64,000 nt of DNA from Candidatus Dadabacteria bacterium (GTDB lineage: Bacteria > Desulfobacterota_D > UBA1144 > Nemesobacterales > Nemesobacteraceae), in assembly GCA_028823955.1 (NCBI GenBank), contig JAPPFE010000044.1, forward strand, positions 1-64,000. Direction: 5' to 3'. Every line of letters starts with the position of its first letter. Position 1 is the stretch's first letter. This document shows, one piece after another, positions 51,699 through 62,244 of the stretch. Under the pieces are notes generated by a model. The model was not told the DNA's origin. It ran no database searches and worked only from the letters and a program-made list of their open reading frames with translations. A program made the position numbers and the translations under genes.

Positions 51699-52474
51699 TG
51701 AGCAGCGGAGAGCAGAATCCGGCCGTTCCGGCAGTCCGTGTGACGGACCTTACCGTCGCTTACGGCGACAAGACCGTTCTCTGGGATATAGACCTTGAGA
51801 TTCCAAGCGGGTCGATGGTCGCCGTCGTGGGACCAAACGGCGCCGGCAAGACAACCCTGATAAAATCCATCCAGGGACTTGTTCCGCGCGTTGCGGGAGT
51901 CGTCTCCATCCACGGCAAACCTTACGAGAAACAGAGGAAGGAAGTGAGTTACGTTCCCCAGAGAGGTTCTGTGGACTGGGATTTTCCCACCTCCGTAGTG
52001 GATACGGTGAAAATGGGGAGTTACGGAGACCTGGGATGGATAAGGCGTCCCGGAAAAAAGGAGCATGAGAAGGCGCTCAGCGCCCTTGAAAAAGTCGATA
52101 TGCTTGGGTTTGCCCAGAGGCAGATAAGCCAGCTCTCCGGAGGGCAGCAGCAGAGAGTTTTTCTCGCAAGAGCCCTTGTTCAGAGCGCGTCGGTTTACCT
52201 TCTGGATGAACCTTTCCAGGGAGTTGACGCTACGACCGAAAAAGCGATAGTCAGGATACTGAAAGAGCTTACCGCCGGGGGAAAGACTGTGCTTGCGGTT
52301 CATCACGATCTTAACACCGTTTCCGAGTACTACGAGCGGATCGCCATTCTGAACGTGGGGCTTGTGGCTTCGGGGAGGGTGGATGAGGTCTTTAATTCCG
52401 AGAATCTCATGAAGGCTTACGGAGGCAAGACCTCCTTTTTCCCCGAAAGAAAATCGGCCAAAAGGGCAGTGTGA
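51698..52474 (+). CDS. Metal ABC transporter ATP-binding protein
   Basis: VGPNGAGKTTLIKSIQGL, QLSGGQQQRVFLARALVQ, YLLDEPFQGVD. Confidence 0.95.
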   Translation: MSSGEQNPAVPAVRVTDLTVAYGDKTVLWDIDLEIPSGSMVAVVGPNGAGKTTLIKSIQGLVPRVAGVVSIHGKPYEKQRKEVSYVPQRGSVDWDFPTSVVDTVKMGSYGDLGWIRRPGKKEHEKALSALEKVDMLGFAQRQISQLSGGQQQRVFLARALVQSASVYLLDEPFQGVDATTEKAIVRILKELTAGGKTVLAVHHDLNTVSEYYERIAILNVGLVASGRVDEVFNSENLMKAYGGKTSFFPERKSAKRAV

Positions 52475-53598
52475 TGCTTGAATTTGCAGTTGAGCTTTTC
52501 TCTGACTATACGGCCAGGACCATTCTCTTGGGAGCGGCTTCCCTGGGCATTGTAAGCGGCGTGGTCGGCTCTTACGCGGTGCTTAGAAAGCAAAGCCTCG
52601 TAGGCGACGTCATGTCGCACGCGGCCCTTCCCGGAATAGTGCTTGCCTTCCTCATAATGGGAGTAAAGGAACAGCTGCCGATCTTTATCGGGGCTGCGCT
52701 CTCAGCCGTCCTGGCGGTTTTTCTGATCAACCTGATTACCAGCAACTCGAGGGTAAAAACCGACAGCGCGATGGGGATGGCGCTTTCTGTCTTTTTCGGG
52801 CTTGGCCTTGTTCTTCTTACCTACGCGCAGAAGATGCCGGATGCCAACCAGGCGGGGCTTGATAAGTTTCTTTTCGGCCAGGCGGAAGCGCTTGTCGGAA
52901 AAGACGTTCTTGTTATAGGTGTTACGGGGCTTTTTGCCCTTTTGGTTGTGGGACTTTTCTGGAAAGAGTTCAAACTTCTTTGCTTCGATCCGGATTTCGG
53001 AGGCACTATGGGTTTTTCCATGAAGTCTCTGGATCTGCTTGTTACGGCCGTCATAGTTTCGGCGATAGTGATCGGGCTGCAGACAGTAGGGGTCGTGCTT
53101 ATGAGCTCAATGCTCATTGCCCCCGCGGTTGCGGCCAGACAGTGGACCGGCGGTATGGGTTCGATGGTGATTCTTGCGGCTTTGATAGCGGCCGTCTCCG
53201 GCGTAACGGGTGTTGCGCTGAGTGCCGGGCTTGAGAACGTGCCGACGGGACCTGCGGTTATAGTCTGCGTGAGCGTTATCGCTTTTTTTTCGGTTCTTTT
53301 CTCGCCGAACGGGTTTTTCACCCTGAGATTCAAAGACGCCAGGAGCAGAAGGGAGATAAAGAAGGATTACGTCTTAAAAGCCCTGCACGATCTGGCTCTT
53401 GAGCATGACGACCCCGGCTACGCGCATTCCGAGAAGCTGCTTGCGCTTGGAAGCGAGAAGGGGTTTAACGTGAGAAAAAGTCTTTTGCAGCTGCAGGAGG
53501 CGGGGCACGTGGAGAGAGCGGGGGAAGAGAACTGGCGGCTTACTCCAAGCGGTATTCGCGAGATCAGAAAGCTTTCACCGGTGGGGAGTAACGGATGA
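52471..53598 (+). CDS. Metal ABC transporter permease with C-terminal winged-helix-like tail
   Basis: RTILLGAASLGIVSGVVGSYAVLRKQSLVGDVMSHAALPGIVLAF; tail RREIKKDYVLKALHDLALEHDD...SLLQLQEAGHVERAGEENWRLTPSGIREIRKL. Confidence 0.92.
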   Translation: MMLEFAVELFSDYTARTILLGAASLGIVSGVVGSYAVLRKQSLVGDVMSHAALPGIVLAFLIMGVKEQLPIFIGAALSAVLAVFLINLITSNSRVKTDSAMGMALSVFFGLGLVLLTYAQKMPDANQAGLDKFLFGQAEALVGKDVLVIGVTGLFALLVVGLFWKEFKLLCFDPDFGGTMGFSMKSLDLLVTAVIVSAIVIGLQTVGVVLMSSMLIAPAVAARQWTGGMGSMVILAALIAAVSGVTGVALSAGLENVPTGPAVIVCVSVIAFFSVLFSPNGFFTLRFKDARSRREIKKDYVLKALHDLALEHDDPGYAHSEKLLALGSEKGFNVRKSLLQLQEAGHVERAGEENWRLTPSGIREIRKLSPVGSNG

Positions 53599-54695
53599 GC
53601 CCGCATCAGTTTGATATACAGCTGGTAGCCGTCATAGTTGCGGCTTCATGCGCCATACCGGGGGCGTTTCTTGTTCTGAGAAGAATGTCCATGATGACTG
53701 ATGCGATCAGCCATTCCATTCTGCTCGGCATAATCCTCGCTTTTTTTCTCGTGAAGGATCTTTCATCGCCGATTCTCATAGTAGGAGCTGCCGCAAGCGG
53801 GGTGCTTGCGATTTCGCTCATAGAGGCGGTTAACCGCGCAAGGCTGGTTAAAAAGGACGCGTCGATAGGGATAGTTTTCCCGTTTCTTTTCAGCGTGGCG
53901 GTCATACTGCTTTCCAAGTATGCGCGAAACGTGCATATTGACACCCACTCCGTGCTTCTCGGAGAGATAGCGTTCGCTCCTTTTAACCGCTTGATTCTCT
54001 CGGGTATGGACTTGGGACCCAAGTCGGTTTACGTAATGGGTTCGATTCTTCTTCTGAACCTGCTTTTCATTTCCCTTTTCTACAAGGAGCTTAAGGTGTC
54101 GACCTTTGACGAGAGCTTTGCGTCGTCAATAGGATTCCGTCCCCGGCTCATCCACTACCTGCTTATGGCTGTCGTGTCGCTTACATGCGTCGGGGCGTTT
54201 GACGCCGTGGGCTCGATACTTGTTATAGCGCTTATAGTGATTCCGCCGTGCTGCGCCTATCTTCTTACGGATTCGCTTTTCAGGATGATTCTCCTGAGCG
54301 TGGTCTTTGGAATCTCGGCAGCCGTTTCAGGGTTCTGGGTCGCCAACTGGCTTGACGTTAACATAGCGGGTTCAATGGCTTTTGTGTGCGGGGTGTTTTT
54401 TCTCGTGGTTTTTCTCCTTGCTCCCCAAAGGGGACTCTTCGGCATAATGAGGGAAAAAAGAAGACAGAGGATGGACTTTGCCGAGGCTTCGCTTCTCGTG
54501 AGTCTTTACAACCAGGAGATAGGGGAGACGGTAAAGAACCACCCCGACAGCAGAGGTATGTTCCGATCGGCTGATTTCGCCTCAAAAGTGGTCGAATTTC
54601 TGAAGCGGAAAGGAGAAATAGCTGTTGCGGGCGGAAAGCTTTTTCTTACGGAGAAAGGAAGAGAGAGGGCACGGATGACTGTGGAGGGGAGGTAG
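53595..54695 (+). CDS. Metal ABC transporter permease with second C-terminal winged-helix-like tail
   Basis: CAIPGAFLVLRRMSMMTDAISHSILLGIILAFF; tail MDFAEASLLVSLYNQEIGETV...VVEFLKRKGEIAVAGGKLFLTEKGRERARM. Confidence 0.92.
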   Translation: MSPHQFDIQLVAVIVAASCAIPGAFLVLRRMSMMTDAISHSILLGIILAFFLVKDLSSPILIVGAAASGVLAISLIEAVNRARLVKKDASIGIVFPFLFSVAVILLSKYARNVHIDTHSVLLGEIAFAPFNRLILSGMDLGPKSVYVMGSILLLNLLFISLFYKELKVSTFDESFASSIGFRPRLIHYLLMAVVSLTCVGAFDAVGSILVIALIVIPPCCAYLLTDSLFRMILLSVVFGISAAVSGFWVANWLDVNIAGSMAFVCGVFFLVVFLLAPQRGLFGIMREKRRQRMDFAEASLLVSLYNQEIGETVKNHPDSRGMFRSADFASKVVEFLKRKGEIAVAGGKLFLTEKGRERARMTVEGR

Positions 54696-54712
54696 TTTGT
54701 TGCGGAGTGGGC

Positions 54713-55393
54713 TCAGAGTATTTCAACTAAATCTGCTTCTACGGTCTCGCCTATGCCCAGTTTCCCGTCTACCTTAACTTTGCGTCCCTCGACTATTTCT
54801 TCGCAAGGGAGATCCTCTTCGTCCCCTCTTTCAATATCGGTTCTTGATGTCAGATTGACTGTTACTTCCGTTTCGTTACCTTCAGATAATATTACTACCC
54901 TCATGGTTCCACTTGGTGTGGTGTCGTTGACACAGTTCTTCGAATCTACCTGCCCCTCGAAGCTTATATTGATGTAATCATACCTTGGGACTCTATCCTC
55001 AATTATAATATCCGCAATATCGATCGTAGCTCCTGGGAAAACGGGAATTCTTATTGTGCCGAGCGAGGAGTTTCCGTTCTCAAGAAATTCAAGTTCTGCT
55101 TTTGGATCGAGGTTGTTTTCTATGCGGAAATCATCTCTTACAGATGTCGTATCTTCACAGCAAAATACTGTCTCATCTTTTACTACGCTTGCCCTTACAA
55201 CAACGTTTGAGTCCGTACCTATATCAGGAATTATCTCCTCGATAAATCCCGTGATTATCTCATTTTCTTCCACGTCCTCATTTTCGTTTCCGCCGAACTC
55301 GACATCCAGACCGCATCCCGAAACTGCGAATAAGGAAATAAAGAGGAAAAACAGGTAGATTTTCACGGCGCTTGCGCAGGTTTTTGTGTGCAT
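54713..55393 (-). CDS. Acidic lipoprotein of unknown function (possible DUF5666-like repeats)
   Basis: Lipobox FAVSGC, then acidic stretch; beta-rich repeats ITGFIEEIIPDIG... / GRKVKVDGKLGIGETVEADLVEIL. Confidence 0.55.
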   Translation of the reverse strand: MHTKTCASAVKIYLFFLFISLFAVSGCGLDVEFGGNENEDVEENEIITGFIEEIIPDIGTDSNVVVRASVVKDETVFCCEDTTSVRDDFRIENNLDPKAELEFLENGNSSLGTIRIPVFPGATIDIADIIIEDRVPRYDYINISFEGQVDSKNCVNDTTPSGTMRVVILSEGNETEVTVNLTSRTDIERGDEEDLPCEEIVEGRKVKVDGKLGIGETVEADLVEIL

Positions 55394-55508
55394 TAAGATT
55401 CCTCGATTTTTAATTTGCCTGACATAAAAGATAACATGAAATTCATATTAGTTTATTTTTCTTTTCCGCTTTGACACTCCGGGGGATTTTACCGCAATAT
55501 CAGCCGAT

Positions 55509-56717
55509 ATGGAAAAAACAAACGTGCTTTTCATCAATCACTCGGTAAGGGACGGAGGACCGGGAAGAAGCCTTCTCTACATACTGAAGTACATCGACCG
55601 GGATAAGATAAACCCTTTTGTGCTCGTGCCGAAACACGACATATTCTCTGAGGGTCTGAAATCCGAGGGCATCTTTGAAAACGTCATAGTCGACCCCAGG
55701 TTTCCCGAGAACATACAGAAATCAACAATGGTGGCGGACACCACACGGGCCCCTGGTCTTATGAGAGTTTTCTCCGTAATCGTAAACATAGTGAATATGC
55801 TCCGCCTGCTTTGCGGTTCCCCTAAGATAATCAGGGAAAACGGAATCGACATTGTCTACTGCAACGGAACCCTTGCAAAAATCGTGGGAACTCTGATCGG
55901 GAGGAAAAACAAAAAACCCGTTATCTGGCACGTAAGGAACATACAGCAGACGCGGTTTATGAAATCTTTAATGGAAACGCTCTCGGGGTTTCAGTGCGTG
56001 AAGAAGATAATATGCGTTTCCCGCGCCACGGCCAAACCGTTTGAGAGGGCAAAAAGCAAGGTTCACGTCGTCTATAACGGCATTGACCCCGCGGATTTCG
56101 ACAGGGATTCCGTTCGGGGTTCTCTAAGAGAGGAGTTCTCCATCCCCCCGGATACAGTGCTTGTCGGAAACACCGGGAGGGTAGTTCCGAGAAAGGGCTA
56201 CGTGGAATTCATCGACACTGTAAGCCGACTTGTCTCGGACGGCAATATCAGGGAGAAAACAAAGTTCGTTATAGTCGGAGATACTCCGTGGTTCTTTCCG
56301 AAAAACCATCTCCGGGAGCTTGAGGATCATGCGGAGAGGCTGGGGGTGCGGGATAGCTTTATCTTCACCGGGTACAGAAAGGACGTAAGGCCGTATCTTA
56401 AGGATTTTGACCTCTTCGTTATCCCGTCCAATTACCCGGATCCTTTCCCGAGGTCAGTGATAGAGGCGATGGCGTTCAGTCTCCCCGTCGTGGGTTTTTC
56501 AATAGGGGGAATAGCGGAGGCCATTGAGGACGGAAAGACCGGTTTTCTCTGCGCACCGGGGGATTTTCAGAAGATAGGGGAGAGCGTCTCGATTCTTGCA
56601 CGGGACGCTGAGGCCCGAGGTGAAATGGGCCGAAACTCAAGGCGCAGGGTAATGGAAATGTGTTCCGCCGCCGAGCGAACCGCGGACGTACAGAAAATAA
56701 TACTCGAGGCCCGGTGA
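55509..56717 (+). CDS. Glycosyltransferase family 4 (GT-B)
   Basis: SVRDGGPGRSLLYILKYI, VYNGIDPADFDR, VIPSNYPDPFPRSVIEAMAFSLPVVGFSIGGIAEAIEDGKTGFLC. Confidence 0.93.
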   Translation: MEKTNVLFINHSVRDGGPGRSLLYILKYIDRDKINPFVLVPKHDIFSEGLKSEGIFENVIVDPRFPENIQKSTMVADTTRAPGLMRVFSVIVNIVNMLRLLCGSPKIIRENGIDIVYCNGTLAKIVGTLIGRKNKKPVIWHVRNIQQTRFMKSLMETLSGFQCVKKIICVSRATAKPFERAKSKVHVVYNGIDPADFDRDSVRGSLREEFSIPPDTVLVGNTGRVVPRKGYVEFIDTVSRLVSDGNIREKTKFVIVGDTPWFFPKNHLRELEDHAERLGVRDSFIFTGYRKDVRPYLKDFDLFVIPSNYPDPFPRSVIEAMAFSLPVVGFSIGGIAEAIEDGKTGFLCAPGDFQKIGESVSILARDAEARGEMGRNSRRRVMEMCSAAERTADVQKIILEAR

Positions 56718-56718
56718 T

Positions 56719-58062
56719 CTAGACTTCCTTTCCTTCCCTGTCCCGAAACAGAAGCCTGAGGGGAGATCCTTCGAAGTCCGCGTACTCCCTTAACTTGTTC
56801 TCAAGGAACCTTCTGTAGTTCTCGGGGATACCCTTTGCCGAATTCGTGAAGATCGTGAATGTCGGCGGTGCGGTGAAAGGCTGCGAGATGTAGAAAAGCT
56901 TGATCTCCTTTCTTCTGTAGACCGGGGGAGGATGGCGTTTTGTAAGGTCTTCAAGGAACCTGTTTAGCTTTCCCGTGGAGATCTTTCTTCTGAAATTTTC
57001 CTCCACCCGCTCGACAGCGTCGAAAATTCTCCCGACTTTCTTGCCGGTAAGAGCGGAGATGGTCAGCACGGGGGCGTAGTCAAACCCGGTCAGTTTCTCC
57101 TTTGTAACCTCTTCAACTTCTTTGGGGTCCGCTATGTCCTCGGGAGCGAGGTCCCATTTGTTAAGCAGTATTATAAGGGCCCTGTTTCTGCTTTTAATCA
57201 GTTCCGCGAGGCGCGAGTCGTGGTGGGTCGGGCCTTCTTGACCGTCTATCATCAGCAGCACGATGTGGGCTCTTTCGATGGACCTTATTGCCCGGAAGAC
57301 GCTGTGTTTCTCAACCGGGGCGTCTATTCTTGACTTTCTTCTTATGCCCGCGGTATCAATAAAGACGTATCTCTTCCCGTCTTTTTCATAGATGGAGTCA
57401 ATGGAGTCACGTGTCGTGCCGGGCGTGGAACTTGTTATGAGTCTCTGTTCTCCGAGTATTCTGTTCACCAGAGTGGATTTTCCCACGTTGGGTTTGCCGA
57501 TAACGGCGATTCTCGTCTCTTCTGATTCTTCCGGTTCTTCCGGTTGTCCGGAGGTTTCTATGCAGGAAGCGATCTGCTCCACGAGTTCATAGATATTTTT
57601 GTTATGAAGCGCGGAAATCGCCATGAAGTCATCCGTGCCCGTTCCGTAGAATTCGTATGTCTTCAGCACCTGTTTTATGTTTCCATGGTCGATTTTGTTT
57701 ACGGCGTAGATGACTTTTTTTTCGGTCTTTCGAAGATACCGTACTATCTCGGAATCCTGAGGCAGGACCCCGTCCCTGCCGTCAAAAAGCATCACCACGA
57801 GATCCGCTTCCGAGATAGCCACGTCTATCTGCTCTTTTATGAGTGAGTAGTCCTGGTCGTCTTCGCCGAGAGAAAGTCCTCCGGTGTCAACCAGGGTGAA
57901 CTCCTTTTCCTTCCATCGGGTGTCTTCATAGACCCTGTCTCTCGTGACGCCGGGGATATCCTCTACTATCGTCTTGTTCCACCCTATTATTCTGTTAAAA
58001 AGGGTGGACTTGCCGACATTTGGTCTTCCGACTATGGCTACGACCGGCTTTTGCCCGTTCAT
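56719..58062 (-). CDS. der: Ribosome biogenesis GTPase Der (EngA)
   Basis: Two G domains (VGRPNVGKSTLFNRI and IGKPNVGKSTLVNRILGE) plus KH-like C-terminus. Confidence 0.96.
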   Translation of the reverse strand: MNGQKPVVAIVGRPNVGKSTLFNRIIGWNKTIVEDIPGVTRDRVYEDTRWKEKEFTLVDTGGLSLGEDDQDYSLIKEQIDVAISEADLVVMLFDGRDGVLPQDSEIVRYLRKTEKKVIYAVNKIDHGNIKQVLKTYEFYGTGTDDFMAISALHNKNIYELVEQIASCIETSGQPEEPEESEETRIAVIGKPNVGKSTLVNRILGEQRLITSSTPGTTRDSIDSIYEKDGKRYVFIDTAGIRRKSRIDAPVEKHSVFRAIRSIERAHIVLLMIDGQEGPTHHDSRLAELIKSRNRALIILLNKWDLAPEDIADPKEVEEVTKEKLTGFDYAPVLTISALTGKKVGRIFDAVERVEENFRRKISTGKLNRFLEDLTKRHPPPVYRRKEIKLFYISQPFTAPPTFTIFTNSAKGIPENYRRFLENKLREYADFEGSPLRLLFRDREGKEV

Positions 58063-58113
58063 TGCGTTTCTCCGTTATCGCTTCTGGCAAGAGTATGACC
58101 GAAGCCCTGTCTT

Positions 58114-61100
58114 TTAAAAATTGAAATTGTAGAAAAAATCGACTCCGGGGTTTTCTCCGCCCATCTGGCTTTCAATCGAGAATCTTCTGTTCAGTCTCCA
58201 TTCAAGGTTGAGCTTGTTGTGCATCTGCGCCGTGTGGTCAAGCGAGGTCTTGGAAGGCGACCTCTCGTAGCCGACGAAGATGTCCCTTGTGACGTAGGAG
58301 CCGACTTTTAGCGTGCTGTCCTCAAACCCTCGGTCTCCTTCCTGTATGCTCAGCAGGTCAAGGCCGATCTCAGAGCTTAAAAGCTCAGAGATTCCGCCTG
58401 CGGCAACCGCGGTCGCGAATTTCCCCACAAAGGCCCTTTGCTGGCTCTGGAGCCTGTTGCTCGAAGCTCCGAAGACTATATAGGAGATTATGTCGACTTG
58501 TTCAAGATCAGGAGTGCTTGAGAGAGACAGGTCCGGTTCCCTCAGGTCTCCCGTGACGTTTACGTACACGTCAACATCGCTGGCGTCGTAATAGGCCTTG
58601 ACGTTGAGATCCGGGTTGTTCGATGCCCCCGTAAAATTAAGCGTGGCGTCCTCTATGTCGAAAAGTTTTCCGAAGACCGCGTAATATCCCTCGGATGACA
58701 CTATGTTTCCCTGCATGTTAAGGTCGCCGCCCGGTTCTTTCCTAAGCCTCAGTTTTCCTCTTGTATTGAAGTTGGCCTCCTTGGTTTTGATCCACGTGCC
58801 CGAGGAGATGTCGACTGAGATATCCATCGCGGTTTTTTCTCTGTAAAAGCCGGTTTCATTCTGTGCCTCAAGTGAAAACTCGTCGGCCAAGCTTTCGGTC
58901 TTCTCTATGAAGCTGATGTCTTTTATGCTTTTTACCCTGCCCGGGTACAGGCGAATTCTTCCCGCGGTGACCTTGGTCTTTCCCGTTACTTTAAGAAATT
59001 CGTCTTTTTTCTCTATCTTGAGATCGCCGGAGAGATCCGTTTTTATCGAATGAGGATTAAAACGGACTTTCTCCATTTCAAGATCCGCGCGGTAGGTGAA
59101 ATCGGAGATGTTCATTTTGCCTTTCAGGTGGGCTTTCCCCTGTTTTGAACGGATTTCGGTCCTTGGCAGGGAGAGTTTTGTCCCGCTGAACGAGAGCTTT
59201 GCATGCTCGGTGAACAGGCTGTTTCTGAGCTGGGTAAGAGACAGTCTTACGTCATTTAGTTCAAGGTTTCCTTTTACACGCGGTCTTGAGAGAGTGCCGT
59301 TTAGAGAAAGACTGCCGGATGAAAAGTCGCCATCGATTTTCTCTATCGAATTTGAGAAAATTTTCACGAAACCAAGGCCGTATCCGTCCGACTTCAATTC
59401 AAGGTCCATCGAAGTTCCCATTACCGCTTCCAGCGGGCTCTGCGCATTTCGCGGAACCAGCAGATCTCCCCGTAAGCTCAGGCTTTCCTTCTGCCCCAGT
59501 GAGGATAGCAGGTCCAGAGAAAGTCTTCCTTCTTTGCCACCGAGTCTGATTCTCATATCTCCCGATGCCGGGAATCCGTAAGAGAAGCCTTCCGATTTTA
59601 TTTCGGCCTGAACTGAAGGAGCGGTAAAAGAACCGCTGGCCCGGACTTTCCCGTTGAGAGTCCCTCCCAAGTCGTGTCTGAGATTAAGAACCTTCGATAT
59701 GATCAGCGGATTAAAGTTTGTTATGTCGGCCCGCAGGTCGATCGTTTTTTCTTTCCTGTCGATTTCTCCCAGAAAACCGGAGATTTTCCCCTCTCCGTAG
59801 GTAAGTTCATCTCCCCGAATGCTTGTTCTGTCAGAAGATATGTCAAGGAGGATATCTCCTTTGTTTTTAAACAGCTTTTCGTCCAGAAGACCTTCAAGAT
59901 ACGTGATCCTTAATCTTTTCTCGTGTTCCATGGGGTCGCTGACGCTGAATTCTGAAGAGGCGTAGGAACCGTCTTTCTTGCTCAAAAGAACTCCCGCGTC
60001 AAAGCGAGTTTCTGTTCCCCGAAGCTTTGCCTCGATCGTGTCCGAGTAATTGCCGAGAACGCGGGCCCGCTCTCCCTGAAGATATATATCAAGTGATACC
60101 TTGGGGGTGTTTTTTAAATCAATCCGGGTGCTTGACCTAACGGACATGTCCTGGGCTATGAAATCTTCTTCATAGGCGAAGTTCTCTACGCGCGAGTTCG
60201 CCTCGATAAGCGGGGTGGAAATGTCTCCGCTTATCTTTCCGCTTGAGTCTATTTTCCCTAAAACCAGAGGGATCCTTTCGTCAATCTCGGAGAGAAAGCT
60301 CAGGTCCCGCGTTTTGAATTCAAAAACGCAGTCAATGCCCTTCTGCGTTACTTTGGTTTTTTCCGCGGACAGGGAAAATTGATCGGACAGGACGTTAAGC
60401 CTGTTTACTGTCAGGGTTCCTTTCTGAATGCTGCCGTCTATCCGGGAGCTTATGCTTGTTATTCCGTATAGTTCGTCTGTTTTAAGATCGGCGTTTACGC
60501 GCAAGTACTTGTTTTCAAAGAACTTACCTTTTTTCGGTATCGCCCCCTTAAAAGTCGCGCTTCCGTCAACATAGTTGTCAATTGTGATATCCGGGAATTC
60601 GAATTTCAGCTTGAATCCTTTTGCCTTTGAGGTCGAATCGAAATCCATACCGTCGTTTCTGAACGTCATGTAACCTTCGATCCGAAGGCTGCTCTGCTCG
60701 CTGTCTATTACGTCGAGATAATCGGGTTCGATCCGAAGGGAATAGATTTCCCTGCTCGCCCAGCTGCCGCTTACCCTGAGCTTCGAGTTCAGCCTTGAGT
60801 CGTTTCCGAACTTAAGCGGGTAGGGGGTGCGGTTAAGTATCTCGGTCAGTTCATCCGTGTTCGCCCCGCTTAGCTCCGCGGTGAAATCAAACCAGTTCTT
60901 CTCTCCTCCCGCAAGCCATTTCTTAAAGTCGATGCTGCCCTTCAGGCTTGACTCCCCGAATCCTCCGCCTGCCGTGCCTTCCATAAAAGCCTTTGTCCCT
61001 TTAATGGTTACAGGTCTGAGGTCCATCCGAAACGGCTTTCCGTTAAGAAAAGAATCGGGTGTCGAGAGCTCCATCGTGCCGACCATGTTGTCTAGGGAGT

Positions 61101-61929
61101 GCATCTTCAGCTTCGTTTTTGCCTTGAGGTTTATTTCTCCCTTTTCGGTTATTCCGAGCGTGTCGAAAAACACGGTCATGTCGAATTCAGGGTTCCTCAG
61201 GCCTCTCGCGATCCCGCTTCCCCTGACCGGCACGCCCTCGACCTTGAATCCCGCGTCTTTGAATACGCAGTCCCAGGAAGCTATATCGATTTTCCCCTTG
61301 AGGTTTCTTATCCTGATTCTGGGGGACACGTAGTCGAAATTTATGTCCTTCGCGTCAAGTTCGACCTTTTTCGTCAGTTCAATGATGTTTATCGAGAACA
61401 GAGACTCCTCAACCAGGTCAAATTCCCAGACCTTGTCTCTGGTGCGGTCAACAATCGTAATGCGGGAATCGCGGATTCTGTTATTCGAGAAAATGAGGCT
61501 TATTCTTTCCCCTTGCGGGCCCTTGGCGGTTTTGTCCTTGTTCTTCAGCTTCTTGAAATCCCATACCCCGCGGCTGTCCTTTGCGAGAAAAACCCTGAGA
61601 CCCCGTATCTCCGTGTCGGACAAGTAGAGCTTCTTTCTCGAGATCATTGAGTAAAGAAGCGGGATCGAGTAGTTCGTCGAGAGTTTTTCGATCTTCATGT
61701 AACTCTCTCCGGCTATTTTTACTTCAATATCGTTTATCTCCAGTGTGGAGATTATGCTTCCCTCGATATCTCCGAGGCTGATATGGAAATTGGGGATTGA
61801 GTTTAGCCTTCGCTCTATGAGGTTTTTTGCGTACTGGCGGCTTCCCTCGGTCTGGGAGAACAGAAAAAGCCCCAGGACAAGGCCGCAGATTACTGCCGTG
61901 AATATAAAAAAAATCGTTCTTCGACGCAC
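58114..61929 (-). CDS. TamB-like translocation/assembly module protein (DUF490)
   Basis: 1271 aa with N-terminal TM; C-terminal GNIVSSEGYYAVFGKLFDIEDATLNFTGASNNPDLNVKAYYDASDVDVYVNVTGDLREPDLSLSSTPDLEQVDIISYIVFG. Confidence 0.9.
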   Translation of the reverse strand: MRRRTIFFIFTAVICGLVLGLFLFSQTEGSRQYAKNLIERRLNSIPNFHISLGDIEGSIISTLEINDIEVKIAGESYMKIEKLSTNYSIPLLYSMISRKKLYLSDTEIRGLRVFLAKDSRGVWDFKKLKNKDKTAKGPQGERISLIFSNNRIRDSRITIVDRTRDKVWEFDLVEESLFSINIIELTKKVELDAKDINFDYVSPRIRIRNLKGKIDIASWDCVFKDAGFKVEGVPVRGSGIARGLRNPEFDMTVFFDTLGITEKGEINLKAKTKLKMHSLDNMVGTMELSTPDSFLNGKPFRMDLRPVTIKGTKAFMEGTAGGGFGESSLKGSIDFKKWLAGGEKNWFDFTAELSGANTDELTEILNRTPYPLKFGNDSRLNSKLRVSGSWASREIYSLRIEPDYLDVIDSEQSSLRIEGYMTFRNDGMDFDSTSKAKGFKLKFEFPDITIDNYVDGSATFKGAIPKKGKFFENKYLRVNADLKTDELYGITSISSRIDGSIQKGTLTVNRLNVLSDQFSLSAEKTKVTQKGIDCVFEFKTRDLSFLSEIDERIPLVLGKIDSSGKISGDISTPLIEANSRVENFAYEEDFIAQDMSVRSSTRIDLKNTPKVSLDIYLQGERARVLGNYSDTIEAKLRGTETRFDAGVLLSKKDGSYASSEFSVSDPMEHEKRLRITYLEGLLDEKLFKNKGDILLDISSDRTSIRGDELTYGEGKISGFLGEIDRKEKTIDLRADITNFNPLIISKVLNLRHDLGGTLNGKVRASGSFTAPSVQAEIKSEGFSYGFPASGDMRIRLGGKEGRLSLDLLSSLGQKESLSLRGDLLVPRNAQSPLEAVMGTSMDLELKSDGYGLGFVKIFSNSIEKIDGDFSSGSLSLNGTLSRPRVKGNLELNDVRLSLTQLRNSLFTEHAKLSFSGTKLSLPRTEIRSKQGKAHLKGKMNISDFTYRADLEMEKVRFNPHSIKTDLSGDLKIEKKDEFLKVTGKTKVTAGRIRLYPGRVKSIKDISFIEKTESLADEFSLEAQNETGFYREKTAMDISVDISSGTWIKTKEANFNTRGKLRLRKEPGGDLNMQGNIVSSEGYYAVFGKLFDIEDATLNFTGASNNPDLNVKAYYDASDVDVYVNVTGDLREPDLSLSSTPDLEQVDIISYIVFGASSNRLQSQQRAFVGKFATAVAAGGISELLSSEIGLDLLSIQEGDRGFEDSTLKVGSYVTRDIFVGYERSPSKTSLDHTAQMHNKLNLEWRLNRRFSIESQMGGENPGVDFFYNFNF

Positions 61930-62244
61930 TGTCCTTAGTAAAAACGCAGGGAACTTCTCTTCTGTTACGCTGTATGGATCTGGATTTTCCTAACAAGCCT
62001 ATTATACTTAAAAGCCGCCAAATAAAAACAGAACTCACTTGAGGTGCCCGGAAGGTCCTTTCCAAAGAAATGTTCTGTTCGCTGCGGGCTTTTCCCCGTA
62101 AAACCGGATCGTGCGAGAGGCAAGTTTGAGATTCCCGAGGCGGTGCGGAAACAGGGTTTCTTTCAGGTTCACTTACGCTATCCGGGCTGCTCTTATGATG
62201 TTATAAGCGAAGCTGCTACGGTAATTCGAAGGAGGTTGTTTTAA

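Noticed and set aside
62044-62244. 66-aa plus-strand ORF upstream of the M23 peptidase
   Set aside because: No recognisable motif, weak start context, and sits in a leader region; cannot be supported as a gene.
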